In this document: in pieces, positions 7,711 through 17,907 of the stretch
How the letters are laid out: each line of letters begins with the position of its first letter
Position numbering within the stretch: the stretch's first letter is position 1
Origin: CAVXXD01 sp963765625
GTDB taxonomy: Bacteria; Actinomycetota; Geothermincolia; Geothermincolales; Geothermincolaceae
Length of the DNA stretch: 64,000 nucleotides
Direction: 5' to 3'
Assembly: GCA_963765625.1 (NCBI GenBank)
Contig: CAVXXD010000012.1
Coordinates: forward strand, 418,085 to 482,084
Translations under genes and position numbers: made by a program
Notes under the pieces: generated by a model
What the model was told of the DNA's origin: nothing
What the model saw: only the letters and a program-made list of their open reading frames with translations
The model's database searches: none

Positions 7711-9134
7711 CCGTCGTCCCGGTAGTTGACGTTGCCGGTGGCCGGGTCGGTGGAAGGGACGGCAGTCGACATGTCCACCTGCGCCGTGGGGGCGGACGTG
7801 CCGTCGGCGTTGTGGTACTTGGGGACGTTGACGTCGGGGTAAAGGGTGGACCTGGGGTACCAGGCATAGTCGGTGACGACGGCCCTTCGCTTGGTGATGC
7901 TGGTTGGTGTAACGTTCAACACCAGCAGGTCGGAGGCGATGATGACGTCGCCCGACGGGTAATGATCGCGGATGCTCTGCATGGCCGAATCGATGGTGTC
8001 GTCGGTGGCCTGGAAGTGCGTGGGCACAGCTAGCCGGGGCGGCGGGGTCATCTGGCTGAGCAGGTAGCCGAAGGCGCCCTGCGGCGTATGCGAGCTGTTC
8101 TGGACGGACAGGGCGTAGTTGTAGGCTGCGTCCCATTCACTGGTATCGACCTGGTCCGGGCTGGTGATCCCGAGGTTCTTCATAGCCCAGACGTCCGCCG
8201 GGACGACCATCTCGTGGACCAGCACGTCCACCCCTCCCGCCTGGTCGATCATGGTGTAATTGGGCTTGGTGTCCCCGGAGAAGATCATGGAAAGGCCGTT
8301 CCACTCCAGCTTGTAGCTGACGGAGCCCTTCCTGGTGTGGATGGCGGGGAAGTGGGTGATTTTCACGCCGGTGGCAGGGTTGTCGTAAGCGACGTTGTCA
8401 CCGGGGACGGCGCCGTATTTCATCCAGTCAAGCTCTATGGGCACCAGGGCGTAGCCGTCGGTGGGGTCGTCGTTACCCACCGGGACGGGGGCCACCGGGA
8501 GGCCCCAGCCGGCCTGGGTGGGAGGGACGTAAGAGGCATAGCTGGTAGCCCCGAAGCTGAAGCTCTCGGTGTGCCAGCGGCACATCGCCCTTAGCATCTC
8601 GCAATATGCGTGCAACCCATCCTCGTAGACCTCGCCGGTGACCGGATCGGGCACGCCGGACTTCGAGCTGCCCCAGACGTAGAGAGGAGACTTGCGGTCG
8701 GTGGCCGGCCCGAAGCAGTAGATGTAGGTGAGGTCGCTCATGTGGTCGCCATGGATGTGGGTGAGGAATATCTTGTTCATCCTGCCGTTGTCGATGCCCA
8801 TGGTGTTGTACTTGACGACTACGCCGGCCCCGCAGTCGAAGACGAACTGGTCTCCGCTGCCCGTCTCCACGAAGACGCTGTTGCAGTCCTGGGCCAGCCT
8901 CGGGATGACCGACGTTCCCAGGAAGCTGATGCGCATCTCGTTGGCACCCAGCGTCTCCGTCCCCGGGTAGTAGGGGTCGAGGCCGGCGATGAGGGAGTTG
9001 GTGTTGGCGGGGTCGGGCGCGGCTTGTTCGCCGGAGCTGTCTCCACAGCCGCCCAGAACATGTCCGATGGCCAGCCCTCCCAGGGCCAGGCCGGAAGCTT
9101 TCAGGGCATCCCTGCGCGTAAATTTCCTGAACAT
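7704..9134 (-). CDS. Tat-exported MBL-fold metallo-hydrolase lipoprotein (GntH-like)
   Basis: A 476-residue protein. The N-terminus has a Tat motif (FTRRDALKAS) followed by a hydrophobic stretch and a lipobox ending at Cys30 (LGGC), so it is probably a lipoprotein on the outer face of the membrane. The zinc motif is H126-I-H128-G-D130-H131, with further ligands likely in FPAIHTRKG and MIFSGDTKPNYT. It resembles the metallo-beta-lactamase family annotated as GntH in guanitoxin clusters (MRISFLGTSVIPRLAQ, HGDHMSDLTYIYCFGP). No other guanitoxin genes are present, so the substrate is unknown. The ATG at 9134 has GGGAGGAG 6 nt upstream. Confidence 0.85.
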   Translation of the reverse strand: MFRKFTRRDALKASGLALGGLAIGHVLGGCGDSSGEQAAPDPANTNSLIAGLDPYYPGTETLGANEMRISFLGTSVIPRLAQDCNSVFVETGSGDQFVFDCGAGVVVKYNTMGIDNGRMNKIFLTHIHGDHMSDLTYIYCFGPATDRKSPLYVWGSSKSGVPDPVTGEVYEDGLHAYCEMLRAMCRWHTESFSFGATSYASYVPPTQAGWGLPVAPVPVGNDDPTDGYALVPIELDWMKYGAVPGDNVAYDNPATGVKITHFPAIHTRKGSVSYKLEWNGLSMIFSGDTKPNYTMIDQAGGVDVLVHEMVVPADVWAMKNLGITSPDQVDTSEWDAAYNYALSVQNSSHTPQGAFGYLLSQMTPPPRLAVPTHFQATDDTIDSAMQSIRDHYPSGDVIIASDLLVLNVTPTSITKRRAVVTDYAWYPRSTLYPDVNVPKYHNADGTSAPTAQVDMSTAVPSTDPATGNVNYRDDGY

Positions 9135-9395
9135 ATTGTTCTCCTCCCTTAAGGAACTCGCCACCCGGTTTCTTTTAAGTATTACTGCTGGTCCGGTGGA
9201 AATCCTGCAAAAGAAGTTTAAGCCCTCCCCGAAGGGGTTATTTAAATCCCTTAGGGCTGCCAATAATCTCATGTGACTTGACTTACTCAGGCCGTCGTTT
9301 CGCAGAGGGCATGCGGAAGGGGGGTGAAAGGGATGTGTGCTCTTTCGCCGTCGCTTTTTTCTGAATTATCTGAGAGAAGATAGGAGGTGTCGGAG

Positions 9396-9716
9396 ATGAT
9401 CCTGATGCTGGAGGTTACTTATCCGGGAACGAAACTGGCCGATGTTGCCAATATGTTTACGCAGTATACAGCGGACAACCCCTTCCCGGACTGTGTCAAA
9501 CTGGACTACAGCTACGCAGTCGCGGGGGGAGACGGCATAGAAGTCCGTCTGTTCTACAACATAGATGATGCCAGGTCGAAAGAAGGGACCGACTATGTCG
9601 CCAAAGGCGTTCTCTATCACTTGGCGAAAGTCGAAGGCTATAAAGGTTCCTCTAAGATCGTCTATCCCCTGATGGAGGCTTACTCACTCGTCGACCTGAC
9701 GCCGCCGGCGGTGTGA
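9396..9716 (+). CDS. Small conserved-looking hypothetical protein
   Basis: A 106-residue soluble protein with no family I can name. It begins MILMLEVTYPGTKLADVAN and has a single-domain alpha/beta look (FPDCVKLDYSYAVAGGDGIE, RLFYNIDDARSKEGTDYV). The size and opening strand suggest a ferredoxin-like dimeric barrel, but that is a guess. AGGAGG sits 8 nt before the ATG at 9396. A strong terminator follows, so it is transcribed alone. Confidence 0.65.
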   Translation: MILMLEVTYPGTKLADVANMFTQYTADNPFPDCVKLDYSYAVAGGDGIEVRLFYNIDDARSKEGTDYVAKGVLYHLAKVEGYKGSSKIVYPLMEAYSLVDLTPPAV

Positions 9717-9744
9717 GACAAGAACATCTAGAGCACAATAAGAA

Positions 9745-9772
9745 AAGAAGCCGGGCTGATGCCCGGCTTCTT
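9745..9772 (+). terminator. Strong rho-independent hairpin
   Basis: A perfect 12-bp stem, AAGAAGCCGGGC (9745-9756) with GCCCGGCTTCTT (9761-9772) and loop TGAT, lies 28 bp after the stop of the preceding gene. The T-run is short, but the stem encodes its own T-rich end. Confidence 0.75.
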
Positions 9773-9873
9773 ACTGCTCCGTATGAGACCCGCCGTCCTG
9801 CAGGAACATCCGCTCCTTGCTTGGCTGCCGCGCGATTTTAAGGTAGCATCTTCACAGCAGAGAAGGAGGGCAC

Positions 9874-12800
9874 ATGGGAAGCAGAGCTAAGTACGCGATA
9901 TTATTCGTGGTCCTGGTTGCGTTGGGTGCGATGGCCTTTGCCGGCGTCGCGAGTGTGGCGCAGGGGGCGGTGTACGAATGGGAGTGGCAGAACCCGCTGC
10001 CCCAGGGCAATCCCCTATGCGGCATCTCCGCCCTGGACGCCAGCCACGCCTGGGCTGTCGGCATGGGCGGCACCATCGTCTCCTGCGACGGCACCGGCTG
10101 GTCCACCCAGGAGTCCGGGACTACCGAGATGTTGATGGGCGTGTCCGCCCTCGACTCCACCCACGTCTGGGCGGTAGGCGAGAACGGTACCATCCTCTTC
10201 TACGATGGCACCTCATGGGCTTCCCAGGATTCCGGAACGACCTCCTGGCTCAACGGTGTCTCGGCCCTCGACTCCACCCACGTCTGGGCGGTAGGAACCT
10301 ATGAGGATACGTATGAGGGCGTGATCCTCTTTTACGACGGCACCACCTGGAGTGAGCAGTCGAACTCATCCGGCGAGCTTTGCGGCGTCTCCGCCCTCGA
10401 TTCCAGCCACGTCTGGGCGGTGGGGGACGGCGTACTTTTCTTCGACGGCACGGACTGGGGCGCGCAGACATGCGATGCGTGGGTCCGCCTTAACGGCGTC
10501 TCGGCCCTCGACTCCGGCCACGTCTGGGCGGTGGAAGAGGCTCGTGACATGGATGGCGGTGGAATAATTCACTTCTTCAACGGCACTGCCTGGAGTGAAC
10601 AGGCGACGGTCGGGTGGGGTGGGTCCTCGCTCAGGGGCATCTCCGCCGTCGACGCGAACCATGCCTGGTCGGTGAACGACAAAGGGGCCATCTACTTCTT
10701 TAACGGCACCACCTGGAGCGAGCAGTACCACGGGGAAGGCGGGGACAGGCTGTGGGGCGTCTCCGCCCTCGACGCTACCCACGCCTGGGTGTCGGGGTTC
10801 AAGGGGCCGACCATCCTCTACACGTCCGACGGGGGCACCAGCTGGAGCGAACAGACCAGCGGGAGCACCAGGGACCTGGTCGGCGTCTCTGCCGTCGATG
10901 CCGACCATGCCTGGGCAGTAGGATGGCCCAGCACCATCCTCTTCTATGACGGCACCTCCTGGAGCGAACAGGAAGGCGGCACTTCCAACACGCTTTATGG
11001 CGTCTACGCCCTCGACGCCAGCCATGTCTGGGTTGTGGGCGAGGGCGGCACAATCCTCTTCTACGACGGCGCTTCCTGGAGCGAGCAGGAAAGTGGCACC
11101 TCTAACCGGCTGGCAAGCGTCTCCGCCCTCGATTCCACCCATGTCTGGGCAGTGGGGTCTGACGGCACCATCCGCTTCTTCGACGGCATCTCCTGGACCG
11201 CTCAAACCAGCGGCACTTCGCAAAGCTTCAGCAGCGTCTCAGCTCTCGATTCCACCCACATCTGGGCGGTGGGGTCGAACGGCACCATACGTTTCTTCAA
11301 CGGCACTTCCTGGTCTACGCAAGCCAGCGGCACTTCCAACACGCTCAACGGCATCTTCGCGCTCAACGACAGCCAGGCATGGGCGGTGGGGTCGAACGGC
11401 ACCATTCTCTTTTACGATGGCGACTCGTGGGCTGCCCAGGACTCGGGATCGACCGCCTGGCTATGGGGCGTCTCGGCCATTGATTACTGCAACGTATGGG
11501 TGGCGGACGCGTCGGAAACGGTCCTCTTCTACGATGGCAACTCCTGGAGTAAGCAATTATACGTTCCGGCCGCCGGGGTGTTCGCCCTCGACGCTGACCA
11601 TGTCTGGATCGCTGGCTTGAACGGCTCCATCCTGCGGGGATACTCCGGTCAGACCCGCAACGTGAGCGCAACAGCTTCCGGAACTGGGGGCTCCGTCTCT
11701 CCGGCCTCCCAGGATGTACCGCTCGGAGGCGATGCCACCATCTATATCACCTCCGACCCCGGTTATCATATAGCTTCCATCTTCGACGACTTCCAGGAGA
11801 AGGACATAACCAATCCCTACGTGATCACTGATGTCCTCGACAACCATTGTGTCAGCGTGACGTTTGCGCTCAACACCTATACCGTCGCGGCTTCAGCTGA
11901 TCCTGTGGGCGGGGGAAATGTCACCGGGACGGGCACCTTCGATCACGGCTACACCGTCAACCTGACGGCGAATCCTGCCACCGGCTACCACTTCGTCAAC
12001 TGGACCGAAGAAGGGGTGGGCGTGGTCTCAACCGACGCCACATACTCCTTCACCGCCACGGCGAACCGCACCCTGACGGCCCACTTCGCCGTCGATAGAT
12101 ACCCGGTTATTGCTTCCGCTGTTCCGGCTGACGGAGGCACCATCATCGGGAACAGTGTCTGGACTGACACCGGAGGCGAGCCGAGCAGTTACTTCTTTTT
12201 ATCGTTGGCCAGTTATGGCCCTGTCCTTTTCGCAAGCACGTATGACCACGGCGTGTGGCGTTACGACCCCGCGACTTCCACCTGGACCGACACCGGTTTC
12301 GATGTGAACAATTCTGATGGCTATTCCAGTAATGATGCCTATTCCCTGGCCCGAGGTGGTGCATTCCTTTACGCGGCAACAGACAGCCATGGAGTGTGGC
12401 GTTACGATCCCGCGACTTCCACCTGGACCGACACCGGTGGAGGAGTCAGCGGTTACAGTATCTACTCCTTTTCCTGGGACGGTTCCAGCCTCTATGCAGG
12501 AACAGACAGCCACGGCGTGTGGCGCTATGACCCCACGACTTCCACTTGGACCGACACCGGTGGAGGAGTCAGTGGTTACAGTATCCACTCCTTGTCCTGG
12601 GACGGTTCCAGTCTCTATGCAGGAACAGACAGCCACGGCGTGTGGCGCTATGATCCCTCGACTTCCACCTGGACCGACACAGGGGGAGGTATCAGCACCA
12701 GCCCTGTCTTCTCCATGGCTTGGGACGGCTTCGGCCTCTACGCGGGTACTTATGATAAAGGAGTGTGGCGCTACGACCCCTCGACTTCCACCTGGGCCGA

Positions 12801-15348
12801 TACCGAAGGCGGAATGGGCAGTTATCAGATCAACGAACTGCTCTGGGACGGTTCCAGCCTCTACGCAGGCATCGATAGCCTCGGCGTCTGGCGCTACGAT
12901 CCTGCGACTTCTGTTTGGGCCGACACTGGAGATTGGGCAAGTAGTAGTAGCAGCAATGTCACATCCCTGGCTTTAATCGATTCCAGCCTCTTCATGGGGT
13001 CCCAGGGTCTGTGGCTTTTTAGCGGGTACACTCACGGCCAGGTAGTGGACATGGAGGCTTCCCCCGCTACAGGGTACCAATTCGTCAACTGGACCGAGGG
13101 AGGGACCGTGGTATCCACATCGGAGAACTACTCCTTCACCGCAACAGGGGCACGGACTCTTGTTGCGAACTTCACCTTGAGAACATACCTGATCGAGGCT
13201 ACTGCTGATCCACTTGCTGGAGGCACTATCACTGGGGCTGGAGTATATGAACACGGAAAGAGTGTGTATCTTGTGGCCACCCCTGCTGCAGGATACCATT
13301 TCGTTAAATGGACCGAGGGAGAGACGGTGATATCTTCGCCGTATATATGTACCTTTACTGTTGTTGCTTCGAGGGCTCTGACCGCCCATTTCGCCATCAA
13401 CGCTTATGCTATATCGACTAAAAATTATCCACCTGCCGGAGGCAGCGTCACCGGTGCGGGAACTTACACCCACGGTGATACCGTCAACCTGGTGGCTACT
13501 CCTGGCACCGGCTATCACTTCGTCAACTGGACCGAGGGGGCGACCGAGATACCCGGCGAAGACGCCACCTACTCCTTCACCGCCACCGCGCACCGCACGC
13601 TGACGGCCCACTTCACCATCAACAGCTACACCATCGCGGCCTCGGCCGATCCAGCGGTTGGGGGAACCGTCGCCGGGGCGGGCTCCTATAACCACGGAGA
13701 AACGGTGAACATGACGGCTACCCCGGCGGCCGGCCACCATTTCGTCAACTGGACCGAAGAAGGGGTGGGCATGGTCTCCACCAACGCCACTTATTCCTTC
13801 ACCGCCACGGCGAACCGCACCCTGGTGGCCCACTTCGCCATCAACACCTACACCATCACTGCCTCAGCCGGGGAGGGTGGGTCCATAACCCCCTCAGGAA
13901 CGGTGACCGTCAACCACGGAGCCAGCAAGTCCTTCACCATCACTCCGGATGAGGGCTGGAGCGTGGCCGACGTGACCGTGGACGGCGCCTCCCGGGGCGC
14001 GGTAACCACCGTCAACTTCTCGAGCGTCACCGCCAACCACACCATCAGCGCTTCTTTTGAAGAAAACATCTCGCCCCTGGCCACCTGGTACCTGGCCGAA
14101 GGCTCCACCAACTGGGGATTTGACTGCTACATCTCCATCGTCAACCCCAACGACGAAGCAGTGGAGGTAGCAGCTGACCTACATGACCTCATCCGGCGCG
14201 GTGCCCGGCCCCACCGTCACCATGCCCCCCATGTCCCAGGCCACCGTCTTCCCCTCGGCCACCCTGGGAGCGGCCGACTTCAGCACCCAGGTGACCTGCA
14301 CCGACGGCCAGCCCATCAGCGTCGACCGCACCATGTACTGGACCGGGACCGGCTCAACCGTGGCCGAGGCCCACTGCGCCACCGGGGTCACTTCGCCCCG
14401 CCACCACCTGGTACATGCCCGAGGGCTCGTCCAACTGGGGATTCGAGTGCTTCGTGCTCATTCAGAACCCCGGAGACACCCCCACCGAGGCTACGGTCAC
14501 CTGGATGATCGAGGGGGCTTCTCCCCAGGCCACCAACGTCACCGTCGGTGCCGCCTCCCGCTTGACCCTGAACATGGCCGACTACATCGGGGCCGCCGAC
14601 GCCTCCATCAAGGTGGAATCGGACTCCCCGGTCATCTGCGAGCGGGCCATGTACCGCAACGACAGAAGGGAGGGCCACGACTCCGGCGGCACCCCCACCG
14701 CGGCCGCCGACTACTACCTGGCCGAGGGCTGCACCGGCTTCGGCTTCACCACCTACGTCCTGGTCCAGAACCCCAACAACTACCGCCACCGACGTGGAGG
14801 TGACCTACCAGGCCGCCACCGGCGAGGTGGCAGGCCCCGCCTTCACCATGCCCGCCAACTCCCGCAAGACCATCTGCGTCAACGACACCACCGCCATCCC
14901 CGGGCCCGACCCTTCTTTCTCCACCCACGTCCACGGGGACCAGCCGATAATCGCCGAGCGGGCCATGTACTGGAACGGCGGAGACGACGACGCCCAGGTC
15001 TGCCACGACTCCATCGGCCTGGCCGCCCCCCACACCGCCTGGTACCTGGCCGACGGCCAGACCTCCGAAGGAAGAGAGACCTGGACCCTGGTCCAGAACC
15101 CCAATGCCTCCGACGTCACCGTACAGGTCACCTACATGACTCCGGACGGCACCGGCAATGTGGTCAAGGAAGAGATCATCCCGGCCTTCTCCCGTATGTC
15201 CTTTGACATGGCCTCCCACTCCGGCATCACCGGCCGGGCCGCCATCATGGTGGTATCCACCACCGGCAACCCGGTGATGTGTGAGCGGGCCATGTACTGG
15301 AACAACCGCGGCACCGGCACCGACACCATCGGGGGGTATGCCGACTGA
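9874..15348 (+). CDS. Giant secreted repeat protein (two repeat arrays, InlB-like and TWYLAEG modules), frameshifted
   Basis: About 1,820 residues once three one-base insertions are removed. A signal peptide follows the ATG at 9874 (AAGGAGG 4 nt before). Order of parts: 14 copies of a 40-45-residue beta unit (GVSALDSTHVWAVG...GTILFYDGTSW); InlB-like repeats (GYHFVNWTEEG); six copies of GVWRYDPATSTWTDTGGG units; more InlB-like repeats; four TWYLAEG modules. The frame shifts by one extra base near 14,180, at a CCCC run near 14,398, and near 14,787, and the expected sequence resumes each time. Probably a cell-surface or extracellular adhesion or sensor-like protein; both arrays may fold as beta-propellers. 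No enzyme motif seen. Confidence 0.75.
9990..11640 (+). repeat. 14 in-frame coding repeats, ALDSTHVWAVG type
   Basis: The array encodes units with the core ALDxxHVWAVG, then GTILFYDGTSW and a Q/SGT turn, about 125-150 bp apart. Neighbouring copies are very similar at DNA level. Such arrays recombine easily and assemble poorly. Confidence 0.75.
12165..13015 (+). repeat. Six in-frame coding repeats, GVWRYDP type
   Basis: Units with the core GVWRYDPATSTW, TDTGGG and DGSSLYAGTDS recur about every 120 bp, and the middle copies are nearly identical in DNA. Six to seven units would suit a closed propeller. They lie between InlB-like repeats. Confidence 0.7.
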
Positions 15349-15383
15349 GGCGTGAAGGTTGAGGGCAGGCCTGTTGTGAAAGG

Positions 15384-16514
15384 TTACTTGGGGCCGACGG
15401 TGACCGAGAGCCGGCCGTCATCGCCGGCCTGCCACTCGAGAGACGATTCGTCCAGCCCGTAGGCCATCTCAACCAGGGCCTGAACCATGCCCACCATCAG
15501 AAGGGGCATGCACATGTTCTCGACGATCAGGGTGAGGCGGTCCTGCTCCCCGTCGAAGTAGACGAGGTTGCCCAGCCCGCGCAGGGCGAACATCTGTTTG
15601 AAGGAGAAGGCCGGGCGGTTCCAGTCCTCGGCGCTCCAGCTTTCCCGGGTGAAGCGGCGCATGGCCTCGATCACCGTGGACTGGATGGCGTCCCCCAGCT
15701 CCGCCTGGAGGTCGTCGAAGATGCCGTCCACAGAAGCGGGGCTGAAGATAGCTACTCGCCAGCCGGTGTCCGGATCGGTGATGGTCCCGTCATCGGCATC
15801 CCACTTGTAGCGCGCTACCTCCAGGGGGAGATCGCACTCCACGCAGCGGTCGTACTTGATGTCGCCATTTTTATATTCGTACTTCTTCCTCTGGAGCCTT
15901 TCCTGCAAGCCGATGGGGTGCTGCGCGGGATAGACCTCGGTCGTATAGCGCGCCCCGTCCACCTTGCCGTACCTGACCCACATGTCGGAACCCTCGAAGG
16001 CCTCAACCCAGCCCAGGTTGTCGGCGGCCTGGAACAGCAGGGAGTAGGGGTTGTTCAGATAGAGCTTGCGCCAGGGGTAGTCGGCTCCCTGGTCCCACAG
16101 CTCGCCAAGATGCTGGTCGCCGTAACCGTAGATCTTGCCCGTGTCCACGAGGCTGGCGGTCATGACGCGCATGGTGGAAAGAAGGGCTTCTTTCTTTTCG
16201 GGGGGTATGTCCAGGCCCTGGCCTTCCTTGCGCCCCCCCGTACCCTCGAGTATCTTGCGTACCGCCAGGGGATAGGAGCGTTCGGTGAACACACGCGTCT
16301 CCCGGCTACGGCTCTCGATGACGATGTGCTCCACGGAAAGCCCGATCAGTTCTTCGATGCCCTTGAAGATGCGGTCGATGCATTCGCACTCGAACATGAC
16401 CATGCGGTTGGCGCGGGATGACGAGAGGGATACCGCCCCGTTGGCTTCCCAGCGGAGGTCGCGGCTGATCAGAAGCGGGCCTCCGCAGCCCTGGCAGAAC
16501 TCTATGCCGGCCAT
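15384..16514 (-). CDS. Internally duplicated Cys-pair protein of unknown function
   Basis: A 376-residue soluble protein that looks like a tandem duplication. The first half starts with FCQGCGGPLLISRDLRWEA and later FECECIDRIFKGIEELIG. The second half, from about residue 222, starts with CVECDLPLEVARYKWDADDG and later VAIFSPASVDGIFDDLQ. Each half has a CxxC pair, a Trp-centred strand and a helix ending in a VIE..RR.TRE motif. The pattern hints at zinc-knuckle domains joined to small-ligand or V4R-like folds, but I cannot name a family. GAGGAG precedes the ATG at 16514 by 4 nt. Confidence 0.65.
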   Translation of the reverse strand: MAGIEFCQGCGGPLLISRDLRWEANGAVSLSSSRANRMVMFECECIDRIFKGIEELIGLSVEHIVIESRSRETRVFTERSYPLAVRKILEGTGGRKEGQGLDIPPEKKEALLSTMRVMTASLVDTGKIYGYGDQHLGELWDQGADYPWRKLYLNNPYSLLFQAADNLGWVEAFEGSDMWVRYGKVDGARYTTEVYPAQHPIGLQERLQRKKYEYKNGDIKYDRCVECDLPLEVARYKWDADDGTITDPDTGWRVAIFSPASVDGIFDDLQAELGDAIQSTVIEAMRRFTRESWSAEDWNRPAFSFKQMFALRGLGNLVYFDGEQDRLTLIVENMCMPLLMVGMVQALVEMAYGLDESSLEWQAGDDGRLSVTVGPK

Positions 16515-16712
16515 CTATCTCCTCGCTTTACCAAGATACTCGCTTCAGTCGGATGGAATATTTCTCGGCAGAAAAATTGAACTCCTGAATATTATAACGT
16601 TATTCAGCCCGGTGGAGGGGGAAATAACTGAATTTGCTCGGGTAGCTTCCCGGCGCCGTCTTCAGGACGAGTGCGGGATCTCTCAGGCTGCCTTCGAGCA
16701 GCAGGAGCCGGT

Positions 16713-17564
16713 CTATCGCCAGGTGGTAGGCATGGTCTTGCGTGGAGCTTCCCGGCGGAAGCGACGCTTGGGGTAGCCCAAGGTCAATACGGCAACGACC
16801 CGCTGGTCCCTCGGTATTCCCATCACCTTCCGTAAGGGGCGACTCTGCATGGCGGCCATGATAATGAAGCCGTTGTAGAAATTTGCGACCCCGATGGCTT
16901 CCGCGTGGATGACGGCATTCTGCGCCGCTATCCAGGCGTCTCCCACCGCGAGCGTGTTCCGCCTGGGGGCCGTGAAGACAAGCAGGGTATTGGAGCCGTA
17001 ATTCAGAATCTCGTCCCGCTTGGTAGGTTTTAAAAGAAGCGAAAAAGCGACCTTCAACTCCTCGAGTTCGCCGGGGTCGTAACCCATGAGCCGCCACATA
17101 AGGGGGAACCCCGGGCGGTTGAACATCTTCAACAGGCGGCGGTAATGGTCCCGGGTGCCTTCGCTTATCTTCCCGACGATGCCCTCGTCACTATAGACGA
17201 ACGCTTTGACTTGGTGGGCGTTGTGCGCGGATGGGGCGCAGGACGCGGCCTCGACGAGTTCTTCTATGTGCTCACGGGAAACCGGCTCCGGCGTGAATAG
17301 CCTTCCTGAACGCCGGCCTTTCAGCAAGGCCAACATGGAAGGGCCCTCGACAGCCGGCTTGCGCTCGAGCTCGGCGGTCTCGATGCCCGCGTATTCCTCC
17401 AGGGCGATGGCTCCCTCGGGGCATATCGCATAACAGTGGCCGCACTCGACGCAGGGGAATTCATCCGTATTCTCGAGGCGGGGCCCCTCGAATATCGGGC
17501 CGCCGATGCAGACCTCGAAGCAGAGGCCGCAGCTGTTGCACTTCGATTCGTCAATCGTTACCAT
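16713..17564 (-). CDS. Ferredoxin-nitroreductase fusion protein
   Basis: A 283-residue flavoprotein. The N-terminal bacterial ferredoxin domain binds two [4Fe-4S] clusters through C9-C12-C15-C19 and C38-C41-C44-C48. It is followed by an FMN-dependent nitroreductase domain (LLKGRRSGRLFTPEPVSREH, ASCAPSAHNAHQVKAFV, then RVVAVLTLGYPKRRFRREAP). This architecture is common in anaerobes, where the ferredoxin part feeds electrons to the flavin. The ATG at 17564 has AAAGGGGG 5 nt before it; an upstream extension to 17759 would run through the tRNA fragment and is rejected. Confidence 0.88.
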   Translation of the reverse strand: MVTIDESKCNSCGLCFEVCIGGPIFEGPRLENTDEFPCVECGHCYAICPEGAIALEEYAGIETAELERKPAVEGPSMLALLKGRRSGRLFTPEPVSREHIEELVEAASCAPSAHNAHQVKAFVYSDEGIVGKISEGTRDHYRRLLKMFNRPGFPLMWRLMGYDPGELEELKVAFSLLLKPTKRDEILNYGSNTLLVFTAPRRNTLAVGDAWIAAQNAVIHAEAIGVANFYNGFIIMAAMQSRPLRKVMGIPRDQRVVAVLTLGYPKRRFRREAPRKTMPTTWR

Positions 17565-17700
17565 CGTTGCCCCCTTTGCAGGAATGATGACCCGGCCGGG
17601 ATCACGCCGTTTAAGCCTCCAAGCGCCATCATTATAACATCGTGGATAGCCCGGGAGGCCAGGGCAACGGCCATGGGCTATAGGGAAATCAGCGTGAATA

Positions 17701-17725
17701 AAGGGCTTGACTTGGTCAAGCCCTT
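17701..17725 (-). terminator. Terminator of the tRNA-Val transcript
   Basis: A perfect 11-bp stem, AAGGGCTTGAC (17701-17711) with GTCAAGCCCTT (17715-17725), is followed on the minus strand by TATT. It lies 6 bp after the CCA end of the tRNA fragment and is probably the original tRNA terminator. Confidence 0.65.
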
Positions 17726-17731
17726 GTACGC

Positions 17732-17776
17732 TGGTGGGCGTTAAGGGATTTGAACCCATGACCCCTTGCTTGTAAG
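17732..17776 (-). other. 3' half of tRNA-Val(TAC): attachment site of an integrated element
   Basis: On the minus strand the sequence runs from the anticodon loop CTTACAA (anticodon TAC) through stem GCAAG, the T-arm with TTCAAAT, to the acceptor end and an encoded CCA (17734-17732). The 5' partner stem should read CTTGC, but AAGCC is found, so identity to a tRNA stops inside the anticodon arm. This is the usual picture of an att site for a tyrosine integrase crossing over in a tRNA anticodon loop, and the integrase lies 130 bp away. The intact tRNA should be at the other end of the element. Confidence 0.75.
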
Positions 17777-17907
17777 GGCTTCCAGGGGGTTTTTCCGTGT
17801 TTCGCGGTGTTCGCCAAAATGCTGTCTGACCTGCACAATTAGCTTTTCTAAGCTATTCCCTTTAACCGTGATTTCCCAAGTTTTTCGATGACTCGTTAGC
17901 AAATCCG

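Noticed and set aside
17565..17759. 65-residue N-terminal extension of the nitroreductase
   Set aside because: It would run through the tRNA-Val fragment and its terminator, and the ATG at 17,564 has a good ribosome site.
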